Origin: Lucinisca nassula
Lineage: Eukaryota > Mollusca > Bivalvia > Lucinida > Lucinidae
Length of the DNA: 64,000 nucleotides
Reading direction: 5' to 3'
Assembly: GCA_963580285.1 (NCBI GenBank)
Contig: OY757015.1
Coordinates: 145,264,082-145,328,081, forward strand
This document shows positions 9,761 to 19,765 of the stretch, in pieces. The notes under the pieces were generated by a model that did not search any database, was not told where the DNA came from, and saw only the letters and a program-made list of their open reading frames with translations. Numbering within the stretch: position 1 is the first letter of the stretch; each line of letters starts with the position of its first letter. Position numbers and translations under genes: made by a program.

Positions 9761-9803
9761 CAGGTCAGCTGGCTTCTTGGAAGCCAGCTGACCAGGATCT
9801 TTG
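9761..9803. repeat. short perfect hairpin
   Basis: TGGTCAGCTGGCTTCC-type arms (CAGGTCAGCTGGCTTC / GAAGCCAGCTGACCAG) with a TTG loop. It is a relative of the T1 centre with different bases. Confidence 0.6.
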
Positions 9804-9944
9804 CTGCTTTCCATTCTGTTTCTGAATCCATGTTAAAATTGAACTCTGATGCATTTTTTTCACATATGGCTGTAAATCGTAGAGGAGTGTTGTATATTGA
9901 AATATACAGCATTGTGAGGGTTACTAGATTCACAGACCCGATAT

Positions 9945-11240
9945 TTTGGCATTACGCAAACACATTGTCACCTTTATCGCCGAAAAAAATGAAAATTTTA
10001 TGATGAAAAATTGTGATATTTTTCTTATTTCTGCTCAAAATATAGATTGTGGGCACTCGTTAATGAGGCGGGTCTAACGAGTACCCACAATCTATATTTA
10101 AGTGCCCCAGGCGAAATAGCAACCATGGTTTACCATGGTCATCATGGTTTTTGATGGTCTACCATGCTTTTTCATGCTCAGCCGTCAAATACTATAAAAA
10201 ACATATCTGTAGCACATTTTTTTCTTGGTCAACCATGGTCACCATGGTTAACACCATGGTCAACCATGGTTTTTGATGGCCAACCATGTTTTTTCATGGT
10301 CAGTCGTCAAACGTTATGAAAAAAGAATATCTGTATCACATTTTTTTCTTGGTCAACCATGGTCACCATGGTTGTCAGCATGGTCACCCATGGTCGTTGG
10401 TGGTTTGAAAGAGGGTAAAAATTACTACTATGGTTGACCATGGTTTATCATGATATCTAGTCTCTACCAGGGTCAACATTGTTTGAAGTTTCAGTAGTTT
10501 CCCTTGAAATTTATAATTTATATTTGTTATTCTTTTGAAATTTACATTTATTTATCTATATTATGTAGAAATTATAATTATTTGAATTAATTACTTATTC
10601 ATATTTATGTAGACAAGAATGCTTGCAATAAATGCCATATAGCTTGCCACCTTTACAGAACTTTTGTACCAACACTATGATTACCATTAAGAGATGATTT
10701 TCAAGAATGTTATTATAAGAATGTATGGCACAAAAATGTATAAATTTAAAATATTTGTTCTTATACTGTCTTATACCGTAGGCTGAGGGTTTAAAGAGCA
10801 TTGATGTCATCAAATGTAAATGACATTGCATTCTGAACTGGAATAATACAATCATTTGGTTTGGAAAAATGCTACATATTTACTGAAGGCAAAAATGGCT
10901 GCCAATGGCTTTTTATGGTCAAATAACACCATGGTCAAACATGGTTCACCATGGACATAGACCATGGTCTACCATGGTGTTCATGGTCACCTTAGACCAT
11001 AGCCTATTACCATGGTCAGCCATTTTACAAAACATGGTCAACCATGGTTTTCCATGGTTGTATGACCATGAACTACCATGCTAGTCCATAGTATTTCATG
11101 ATAGTTGGTGGTCACCTGACCATCATTTTTCGCCTGGGGCAGAAATAAGAAAAATAGGTATACCCCCAGAAACCCCAGTTTTACTGTATAAAAGCGGGGT
11201 TCAAGGGGGTCAAAATTATATAGGGGTGTTATCGTGATGG
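9945..11240. mobile_element. M1 element interrupted by the CCATGG element
   Basis: The left part (9945-10102) has TTTATCGCCG, AATTTTATGATGAAAAATTG and GATTGTGGGCACTCG...GAGTACCCACAATC. The right part (11142-11240) resumes at AGAAATAAGAAAAATAGG and continues through AACCCCAGTTTTACTG to the M1 edge. Joining the two sides regenerates normal M1 order, so the 1-kb insertion is younger than M1. Confidence 0.75.
10103..11141. mobile_element. 1.04-kb non-autonomous transposon rich in CCATGG palindromes
   Basis: Perfect 14-bp terminal inverted repeats TGCCCCAGGCGAAA (10103-10116) and TTTCGCCTGGGGCA (11128-11141). The outer ~390 bp on the left and ~240 bp on the right carry at least 17 CCATGG palindromes, mostly inside AACCATGGTCACCATGG-type runs. 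The middle (10490-10860) is AT-rich and plain. No transposase frame is present. A GC dinucleotide flanking a CCCAGG...CCTGGG core could be a 2-bp target duplication. The superfamily is not clear. Confidence 0.8.
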
Positions 11241-11575
11241 TTACTCAGTCAGTTTCTAGTCTCTAGATATTGGGTCCATGGTAGATTGTGGTACCTGATT
11301 CCAGCTGCTGGTTCAAAGTAAGGAAACCAAGGCACATGTCAAAGCAAAGCTGCTTTATTTCTTTCTGAAGTTTATCACAGCATATCAATATTGACATAAG
11401 CTCTAAAATCAACCCATGGAAAAAAAACAGTTTCAAGAATTTTACAGCGTGTCCACAACACAAGCACATCCTGTAGCATAAAACACTGAACACATACATA
11501 CATAACAATACAATTAACATTTGGGCTCTGAAAAGTGCAACGGGTCTACGTGCATGTGTTCTCAGTGAGGTCCCT

Positions 11576-11745
11576 TTAACCCATTGTATACTAATGGACT
11601 TGTTGGACAAGTGCACTTGTTGGACAAGTCCATTTATCATTCAAGGGGTGTCAGGCCTATTTTTTCATTTTTATTCCAGTTTTGGCAGAAAATCCTGTTA
11701 GCAAATGGTGAAGACCCTGATCAGACACCACATGAGTTTAATAAA
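11576..11745. mobile_element. T2 element, left two-thirds
   Basis: TTAACCCATTGTATACTAAT, duplicated GGACTTGTTGGACAAGTG, GGGGTGTCAGGCCTATTTTT, and GTTAGCAAATGGTGAAGACC leading into the hairpin. The element breaks off at CACATGAG. Confidence 0.65.
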
Positions 11746-11867
11746 TTCAATAACATGTGAATCCTCTGTATAAAGATTTCTATTTCATATCCAAGCAAAG
11801 AGCTGTTGAGAAATTAGTAAAACTACCTGTTTTACCATAACATCACATTAACAAGTCTGTGTTATTA

Positions 11868-12056
11868 ACACCCCTCTACACCCCACTTTATATAGAGAAA
11901 TCTGGGGTTGACAGGGATATATATTATTTTATAATTTTGTTCCTAGACAAAGATTTTGGGTACTCATTAGAACCGCCTCCATTAGGTTATTCTAACGAGC
12001 AGCAACAACCTTGGTTTTGAGTGGAAATAAGAAAATTATCACAAATTTTTATCGAA
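11868..12056. mobile_element. M1 palindromic element
   Basis: CACCCCACTTTATATAGAG / TCTGGGGTTGACAGGG hairpin, then GATTTTGGGTACTCATTAG, AACCGCCTCC, TTCTAACGAGCAGC and GAAATAAGAAAATTATCAC. Confidence 0.6.
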
Positions 12057-12513
12057 AAAAAGCTTGTTCTGGCAATATTATAGCAGAAGGATGTGTTACT
12101 GTTTTTCGTGCAATAAATTCAAAATAGAAATGTCAATGGTCAAGAAGTGCCACAATCACAGAACTCAAGCTACCAATCGCATCCTGAGAAACAGCAAACA
12201 TACACAATGGATAGCAAAGCCACTAGCTCTCCCTTCCCAGGCAAGATGATAACAATGCTTAAAAGACAATAAACAAATAAGAATGTATCAAACAAAAGTA
12301 TCACACTGTGAGATAAAATCTGATCAATCAAGGGGAATGTTGTTAATTCTTCAGGGGAATGGGAACACCTGGCAGATTTCTCTGCTGTTTTTCAGAGGGA
12401 GACAACTTTCGGGCTTTCCTGCTAGCTTTTCTGTTACCGGTAAGTCCTGTCCCACTGAAAAAGGGGTCTACTCTTAAACGAAAGAATTTTTCCTGTTGAG
12501 CAAATTCTTTCCT
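12057..12513. other. no gene seen
   Basis: AT-rich sequence. The last ~60 bp (GGGGTCTACTCTTAAACG, GAGCAAATTCTTTCC) match the left part of the repeat at 44.5 kb, so the T5 array sits inside that older repeat. Confidence 0.5.
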
Positions 12514-13147
12514 TTAACCCTTTACCACTCGGATACGTGTTTTTACGTGTCTGCACCCCCCCCCCCCCACATTTTAAGCCCCAGAAGCACCTTAAATCTG
12601 CATTTTTACCCCTGGATAGTTAGGTTTGCTTTAGGATTTGTTGGGCAAAAAAGTGACCTGTTTTTTCGCACGCCTCCCCACTAAAAATATTCTGGGGGGG
12701 ATTGAAGGGGGGCCTTGCCCCCCCCTCACATCCCGAAAAATTTTAGGTGTATGGCCCAACCGGCCGCTAAAATTTATATCTGAGGGTGTCTGGGGTCAAA
12801 AATGCCTGAAAATTGATGCTGATAAAACATGCTGCAAACAGTGAAAATGGCCACTGCGAAACACCTTAATTGTTGCCTTGACAGCTGTGTGAAAATTAAA
12901 ATGTGGTCAAAAATTCATGTGAAAACACACTTTTTGCCAACTTTGAGATGCCCCCTCTTTACCATGACAACAATGATGAAGTCATGAAAGGTTGCATTTG
13001 TAAGGCTACTGCCCAATGAACATTCATACCGAGTTAGGTGTAAAACAGACCATCCATTATGAAACAATGGCTAGTTGAAGTTGCTGTCAGGTGCAACACT
13101 GTGAAAATCAGCGAAATTCACAAAATCCCTGAGTGGTAAAGGGTTAA
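12514..13147. mobile_element. T5 element, copy 1 of a tandem trio (634 bp)
   Basis: Both ends are TTAA plus inverted repeats: TTAACCCTTTACCACTC at the left and GAGTGGTAAAGGGTTAA at the right (17 bp perfect). TTAA target duplications are the mark of piggyBac-type cut-and-paste elements; attribution to that superfamily is inference. It contains a poly-C run and GGGGGGATTGAAGGGGGGCC, and no transposase frame. Confidence 0.8.
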
Positions 13148-13264
13148 TGAAGAAAATCCTAACTGACCAAAATAATGTTTTTTCATCATTTTATTGCAAG
13201 AAACAATATTTCAGATATAATTAATGCATTTTAGGCTAAAATTCAGTATGTTTCCAGATTTCAG

Positions 13265-13908
13265 TTAACCCTTTACCACTCGGATACGTGTTTTTTCGTG
13301 TCTGCACCCCCCCCCCCATTTTAAGCCCCAGAAGCACCTTAAATCTGCATTTTTATCCCTGGATAGTTGGGTTTGCTTTAGGATTTGTTGGGCAAAAAAG
13401 TGACCTGTTTTTTCGCGCGCCTCCCCACTAAATATATAATGGGGGGGATTGAAGGGGGGCCTTGCCCCCCCCCCCCCCCCCCCCCCTCACATCCCGAAAA
13501 ATTTTAGGTGTATGGCCCAACCGGCCGCTAAAATTTATATCTGAGGGTGTCTGGGGTCAAAAATGCCTGAAAATTGATGCTGATAAAACATGCTGCAAAC
13601 AGTGAAAATGGCCAGTGCGAAACCCCTTAATTGTTGCCTTGACAGCTGTGTGAATATTAAAATGTGGTCAAAAATTCATGTGAAAACACACTTTTTGCCA
13701 ACTTTGAGATGCCCCCTCTTTACCATGACAACAATGATGAAGTCATGAAAGGTTGCATTTGTAAGGCTACTGCCCAATGAACATTCATACCGAGTTAGGT
13801 GTAAAACAGACCATCCATTATGAAACAATGGCTAGTTGAAGTTGCTGTCAGGTGCAACACTGTGAAAATCAGCGAAATTCACAAAATCCCTGAGTGGTAA
13901 AGGGTTAA
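13265..13908. mobile_element. T5 element, copy 2
   Basis: Same ends as copy 1, differing mainly in homopolymer lengths (a poly-C run of over 20 at about 13466-13487) and scattered substitutions. It is joined to copy 1 by a 117-bp spacer, 13148-13264. Confidence 0.85.
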
Positions 13909-14025
13909 TGAAGAAAATCCTAACTGACGAAAATAATGTTTTTTCATCATTTTATTGCAAGAAACAATATTTCAGATATAATTAATGCATTTTAGGCTAA
14001 AATTCAGTATGTTTCCAGATTTCAG

Positions 14026-14656
14026 TTAACCCTTTACCACTCGGATACGTGTTTTTACGTGTCTGCACCCCCCCCCCCCCCATTTTAAGCCCCAGAAGCA
14101 CCTTAAATCTGCATTTTTACCCCTGGATAGTTAGGTTTGCTTTAGGATTTGTTGGGCAAAAAAGTGACCTGTTTTTTCGCGCGCCTCCCCACTAAAAATA
14201 TTCTGGGGGGATTGAAGGGGGGCCTTGCCCCCCCCTCACATCCCGAAAAATTTTAGGTGTATGGCCCAACCGGCCGCTAAAATTTATATCTGAGGGTGTC
14301 TGGGGTCAAAAATGCATGAAAATTGATGCTGATAAAACATGCTGCAAACAGTGAAAATGGCCAGTGCGAAACACCTTAATTGTTGCCTTCACAGCTGTGT
14401 GAATATTAAAATGTGGTCAAAAATCATGTGAAAACACACTTTTTGCCAACTTTGAGATGCCCCCTCTTTACCATGACAACAATGATGAAGTCATGAAAGG
14501 TTGCATTTGTAAGGCTACTGCCCAATGAACATTCATACCGAGTTAGGTGTAAAACAGACCATCCATTATGAAACAATGGCTAGTTGAAGTTGCTGTCAGG
14601 TGCAACACTGTGAAAATCAGCGAAATTCACAAAATCCCTGAGTGGTAAAGGGTTAA
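14026..14656. mobile_element. T5 element, copy 3
   Basis: Same TTAA ends. The spacer before it (13909-14025) matches the first spacer at nearly every base, so the repeated unit is element plus 117-bp flank, about 751-761 bp. Confidence 0.85.
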
Positions 14657-15297
14657 GAGTTGACCCCTTTTGACATGGGAGACAAAAATACTTCTGCAAA
14701 AGTTGCCTCCCCTGAAGGTGTATCCTTTCCCCTTAAATGGATACAACTCTTATAAACAATATTTATGCCTCCCCTTTCAATAGGGGTTTACTCCTGAGCA
14801 AATTCTTGCCTTTAAGAGTAGATCCCATATTTATGATGTAATAATGAAGGAAAATATCATCATAAAGACAGCAAATGAACATTCATAAGTTGAAGACAAT
14901 AGTCTTGAGCAGAATTCTCCATGAAATTTAGCACTTCATGGAATTTTAGCTCTGCCCAATGACTGCAGAAAATGAACATTCATAATGTGTTGTAAACAGT
15001 GATCTTTGCTGAAATGTTTCATAAAGGGCCGAGCAACTCATGAAATTTTACTTCCATTTACTGACATCATCTCAATTATCATGAACATTGGAACAAACAT
15101 TATGAAGGCAGTCATCTTTGCTAATGTTCTTCATGAAGCACATGGAATTTTACCTCTCTTCATTTAGACTTCCTCACATCATGAACATTGAAAAGATGAA
15201 TTTTCATTTCTTAACAATGATTCTGATAAAATTTTCAAACACTAACTATGCTGTCTTTATTACTGAAGTGTGTATTCAATGAAAAGATATATCCTTA
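14657..15297. other. no gene seen; AT-rich with recurring GAACATTCAT
   Basis: The first ~160 bp continue the 44.5-kb-type repeat (GAGTTGACCCC, GCAAATTCTTGCCTTTAAG). The rest contains several diverged blocks with AATGAACATTCATAA and CATGGAATTTTA that look like an old internal repeat. Confidence 0.5.
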
Positions 15298-15480
15298 TGC
15301 TGGTGAACTGCCTTTGCAAACAGTATAGATCCATATCAGATGGCTTCCAAGTCATCTGATCAGGATCTACACTGTTTGATAATCAGTTTTTGAATTTGAA
15401 TGAATACATTATATGAAGTAATTTGATTGGTTGAAAGTCAGAAATGGGTGTGACAAAATTAATTTACTCAGCAAGTCAGG
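15298..15480. mobile_element. T1 element without a clear left end
   Basis: It has TTTGCAAACAGTATAGATCC, a shortened GATGGCTTCC...GTCATCTGATC hairpin, GAAGTAATTTGATTGGTTG, GGGTGTGAC and a CTCAGCAAGTCAG right end. Confidence 0.6.
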
Positions 15481-15571
15481 TAGCCTAGCCACTAGGCGTT
15501 AAAATGAATAATATGGAATTAAAATCATCTTTTGCACTAAAATGAACAGTGTATAAATGTTTACCTATACC

Positions 15572-15906
15572 GGCCCCGATAGCTCAGTTGGTAGAGTGTC
15601 CGCTCCGGGGAACGGGAGGTCACGGGTTCGATCCCGGGCCGCGACATACCAAAGTCGTTAAAAATGGTACTAGCTGCTCCTCGCTTGGCACTCAGATTTA
15701 TGGGGTAGAGCTAGGACTGGTTGACCCAGTGTCAGGATAATGTGACTGGGTGTGGTATCATGTAATGTGTCTGGGACATGATACTTCAGTGAGGCAGCAC
15801 TATAAAAGTGAGCATTGAGCTACCTGTCGCAACCAGACACCGTCGTGATATGACTGAAAAATTGTTGAAAGCGAGGTTAAACCCGAATTCACACACACAC
15901 ACAAAT
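15572..15906 (+). mobile_element. S1 tRNA-derived SINE, best copy
   Basis: The tRNA-like head has intact box A TAGCTCAGTTGG (15579-15590) and box B GGTTCGATCCC (15624-15634). The body and 3' module match the copy at 8692, with one CGACG to CGAGG change in the terminal module, and a short CA tail. About 330 bp. Confidence 0.85.
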
Positions 15907-16589
15907 GTTTAGCTAGTCTAGTCTCTCTGGCTCAATTTTAACATGACAATTCTTAGATTTGAGACTCTACCAAATAGACTTGCCATTACTAACAAGGTGA
16001 TAAAGTTTTCATACAATAAAAATACCAAAAATGATCAGACTTTTATTATCAGACTAGCAGCTAGTCTACAAGTCTCAGGGTTAATAAAAACCAGTGGCAC
16101 GCAACGTTTAGTCAGACAGGGAGGTAATTCAACTGTTAATCTGCTAGTTTTACTACTCCAGTTATTGAACTTTTGGTTATCTGTAAGTGAATGGATTTCT
16201 GCTATTTTTGCAAGCAGACTGACTACTTCTGACATTCTGTTTACTTTTTTGTACTCTGAATCCTTCAGGAAAAAGGGTCCCTCTTAAAGAAAAGAACAAG
16301 TAGGCAAAACACATCATAGAATGACTTTCTAGGCTTGTTTTTATGACTTGAATGAAATGTTTATATTGCACTATGCCCATATGGTGAATGTGATATGCAT
16401 TGGTATATTATCCTAACTAACCGCATAATCATCTTTCAAATTCTAGGATATTTTCTGATCACTGATTAGACTTCCAGCAATGAAAGAAGACTTTAATTAT
16501 GCATTATAAACTATACAGAGGCTATCAATTTACTGTACAATTCATCTCTGAGTAATAGAATGTAATGTCTTTGCTATCTGAATCTATCT
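15907..16589. other. no gene seen
   Basis: Unrecognised AT-rich DNA. One 114-codon open frame (15943-16287, +) has no recognisable motif and is probably chance. Confidence 0.5.
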
Positions 16590-16590
16590 A

Positions 16591-16629
<39 letters not shown>

Positions 16630-16644
16630 TGGGGGGGGGGGGGG
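16591..16644 (+). repeat. (TG)n followed by poly-G
   Basis: About 17 TG units, then GGTGGGGGGGGGGGG. Confidence 0.95.
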
Positions 16645-16861
16645 TCTCAATGCAATTATGGTCTGCTCATAAATTTCTTTCCTTTTAAAGTAGACCCCTC
16701 CTTAATTTGCACAGGCAGATAAAACCTTTAATGAACTCACAGAAAACTGGACTCCTGTATTACACCATGCTTAAAGTAGGTCAACAGAAGTCATCTTGAG
16801 TACTTTTTTGATATTTATAATATATTTTTGATTTTTATAATTCAATAAGAATAAACTCCTC

Positions 16862-16962
16862 TGTGTATGTGTGTGTGTGCGGTGGGGGGGGGGGGGGGGG
16901 GGGGGGGGGGTTGTGGTGGCATATCTGTGTGTATGTGTGTGCATGCATGCATGAGTGCGTGT
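16862..16962 (+). repeat. TG-rich tracts around a long poly-G run
   Basis: GTGTATGTGTGTGTGTGCGG, then a G-run of about 27, then GTGTGTATGTGTGTGC and GCATGCATGCATG. Confidence 0.9.
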
Positions 16963-17277
16963 GTTGGAATGATGCTGTCCAAAATTAAAGATATTCTATG
17001 GGCAATACGTAATTTCAGGAAGAAATGTTAGTCTCATGTCTCATCAGGATCTACATTGTTTAGAAGTAAATTATTGATTTTCACTTACACCCCTACTGAC
17101 AACAATGGACATGTCCAAATACAAAGATGGCTGAGTCCACTTGAGAAACTGAAGGTTGAAAGGGTTAAACTTACTAACCCTTACCATGCGACAAAAAAAA
17201 TACATGTGTCGTCTGGTGCATATTCTTGCAAACTTTTCAAAAAATATTTTTCATCACGAAACATGCCCATATTATTT

Positions 17278-17560
17278 TGACCACCATGAACCCACTTTTA
17301 TATAGTAAAACTGGGCTTTACAGGGGTAAACCTTATTTTCCTATTTCTGCTCTAAAATACAGATTGTTGGTACTCATTAGAACCACCTCGATGAGGCGGT
17401 TCTAACGAGTACCCACAATCTGTATTTTTGAGCAAAAATCAAGGCGGTTCTAACGAGTCCCCACAATCTGTATTTTAGAGCAAAAATAAGAAAAATATCA
17501 ATTTTTCATCTTAAAATTTTCATTTTTTCAGCGTTTCGGCGATAAAGCTTACAATGTATT
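17278..17560. mobile_element. M1 element with duplicated right arm
   Basis: AACCCACTTTTATATAG / AAACTGGGCTTTACAGGGG, GATTGTTGGTACTCATTAG, GAACCACCTCGATGAGGCGG, then the arm GGTTCTAACGAGTACCCACA (17397-17416) repeated with one change at 17445-17464, and TTTTTCATCTTAAAATTTTC / GCGATAAAGCTTACAATG at the end. Confidence 0.75.
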
Positions 17561-17584
17561 TGTGTAAGCATGTTTGTGTAATGG

Positions 17585-17700
17585 AATATGGCAAACAGTG
17601 TGGACCCATATCAGATAACTCCTAGAGAAGCAGTCTGATCTAGGTCTACATTATTTGCAGAAATTTCTTTTAAGGTTACCAGATGTCAAAGCAGACATTA
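17585..17700. repeat. H hairpin, diverged
   Basis: GCAAACAGTGTGGACCC, ATCAGATAACTCCTAGAG, AAGCAGTCTGATCTAGG, TCTACATTATTTGCAG: arms of the GGAGCAGTCTGATC class with mismatches. Confidence 0.5.
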
Positions 17701-18276
17701 CAATTGTTGTGATGGTTAATCTATGTGTTATATTATGAGTTTATGACATCATCAAATCCGCAGAAGCACTGATCCCTGAAAAATAAACATGAAATCATGA
17801 CAACTTTCAACCTGGCTAAAAATAGCAGAAAACATGTTGTATCATACGTATACAGCCATTCCCCTCAAACTTTAGGCACAAGCAACCGAGACAATACTTG
17901 ATATCAAAACATATCATTTTATATTCTTTTGCAATATCAAATTATGATTTGTAAAGTCTTTAGTCAAGGTTCAAATTTTTGCCCATAAAACAAGTCATTG
18001 TCTATCCATATATCCCTTATGTGTCTGTGCACATGAAAAGTACATTATATGGTGTAAAACCACAAAGACTGCATTAAGTCTGTGCACGAATGCAGTCACT
18101 TTCATTCTGTGCATGCAAGAGGAACCAAAGACCAATTTGCAAGGTGTGAAGACTGTGATCAGGCTGCGGAGATGCACGGTTGCATGCGCCAACTTAAAAA
18201 TTCTACCTTTTTCATTTACACAGACTCAATAATATTTAAATGACAAGTCTGAATCATCTGTCTTCCAAGTAAAAAA
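17701..18276. other. no gene seen
   Basis: AT-rich unrecognised sequence. A 65-codon minus-strand frame at 17995-18192 shows no motif. Confidence 0.5.
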
Positions 18277-18497
18277 TTAACCCTTAGAGCACCACACAAA
18301 TTTTTAGAGCAGACTGCAATTTAATTTTTAATTTTTAAATTACTTTTCAGAGAAAATGAGGCTTGACATTACATGTGAATTGTCTGCACAGCAGACGATT
18401 CACATTTAATGTCAAGCCTTATTTTCCCTGAAAAATAAGAAAAAACATATTTGAAAATTATGTCTGCAAATGTCTTGATTGGCAGTTTATGGGTTAA
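18277..18497. mobile_element. T4 element, complete
   Basis: TTAACCCTTAGAGC at the left and TTTATGGGTTAA at the right. The centre is a hairpin of GAGGCTTGACATTACATGTG...GTCTGC / GCAGACGATTCACAT...TGTCAAGCC. TTAA ends put it in the same class as T1-T3, but its centre is unrelated to theirs. Confidence 0.75.
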
Positions 18498-18667
18498 AAA
18501 TGATTTATTTTTAAAAATGATTTATTTAAATTAGCACTCCTCCACAGCACAATTCTGCATAGACCCTATGAAACAGAGCTATGATCAAACATTTTAGTTT
18601 GGTGGCGGTGACAGCAGCGCCTTGCATGGGACAGGTACTAATGACGTTGGGAGAAATGATGTAGTTG

Positions 18668-18935
18668 TTGCGTTGCGGTTTCACCTCCCCGTCAACACTA
18701 TTTTGGAGACGTTGCTTCCAGTTTTGTTGGACTTTTACCTTACATTGAGATGAAATGAGATCTCAAGCCCTGCTGACCAAAGAAACTGCTCTGAGGGTTT
18801 ATAAGCAGGGATGGTCCGATTCACACCACTTTTCATAGGCTTAGACTTTCTAAGCAGTCAACCAGTACTAAAATGTTTGGCTGATTTCAGTTCTGCCTGG
18901 AAGCACCACACAGCAAAATCTCTTTTTCCAACCCC
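18668..18935 (-). mobile_element. S2 SINE
   Basis: Antisense from GTTGCGGTTTCACCTCCCC through GAGATGAAATGAGATCTCAAG to AACCCCATCAGGGC. It is moderately diverged and its tail has lost the CAAA repeat. Confidence 0.65.
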
Positions 18936-18984
18936 ATCAGGGCATTTGGCATCAGGTGAAACTGAATTACTGTAATGATCCTAA

Positions 18985-19110
18985 GTATTGGGACAGATAG
19001 GCTTAAGCAAACAGTGCAAACCCAGATCAGACTGCTCCTGTTCAGGAGCAGTCTGATCAGGGTCTACACTGTTTGCCATTCCATCTGCACCTTTTGGACT
19101 TCTTACTGGA
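18985..19110. repeat. H hairpin, well preserved
   Basis: GCAAACAGTGCAAACCCAG, ATCAGACTGCTCCTG / CAGGAGCAGTCTGATC, GGGTCTACACTGTTTGCC. The perfect 15-bp inner arms meet at TTCAGG. Confidence 0.7.
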
Positions 19111-19119
19111 TCTTGAAAC

Positions 19120-19765
19120 AAATTTGATTCCCCGTGGAGCCCCCCCCCCCCTCCCTCCAACGCTACCTTCACCTTAACCATTTTTAGTATGTAAAAATGC
19201 TACAAAATAGCTTTGAACATAGTCGCTAATTCTGTACTTACAATAGTTACTGTTTTGCATCGACAATTATATAGATTTAATTCAATGGTATTATCGCAAA
19301 TGTTTAGGGAAACAGATTCAAATAAGTCTCTGACTTTCTTCTGAATCCCTTTTTGTATGATTTCAGTCATATTTGCTTTGTATTGTACTTGTAGAATACG
19401 AATAAAATATGTTTAAACCAAACAAATTTGTTAAAATTTTAGGAGAAACAAGCAAGTTGTCAAGGTCTCCAAATTTTTAGGATTTTTACAGTAGTCCTGT
19501 AATGGCAATGGGTAAAACCAGACAAGGGAAGCGACTTCCACTACTGAATTTACTGTATATATTTGGACAGACAGGCCCGATCAAGACCCTGATGAGACGC
19601 CACAGGACCTACATTATTTGCTACTCATCCAACTGTTTTTAGACACAACACTGGGTTGTTCAAATTTTAGAACAGGTATTGTAAGGTGTTGAGGTGTCCC
19701 TTTGGAAAGGAACTCTTGAATGATCTCCTTCCAACCGAATTCTTTCTTTTTTCTTTCTACTGGAA
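19120..19765. other. no gene seen; part may be LINE 5' flank
   Basis: It contains a poly-C run and a diverged hairpin near 19570-19640 (AAGACCCTGATGAGACGCC). There is no coding signal before the LINE. Confidence 0.4.

Noticed and set aside
12514..14656. CRISPR array or satellite array
   Set aside because: Three 750-bp units with TTAA inverted-repeat ends are a triplicated transposon; there is no short-repeat/spacer pattern anywhere in the window.
15572..15645. Functional tRNA gene
   Set aside because: Boxes A and B are intact, but the acceptor and anticodon arms do not pair properly and it is the head of an S1 SINE.
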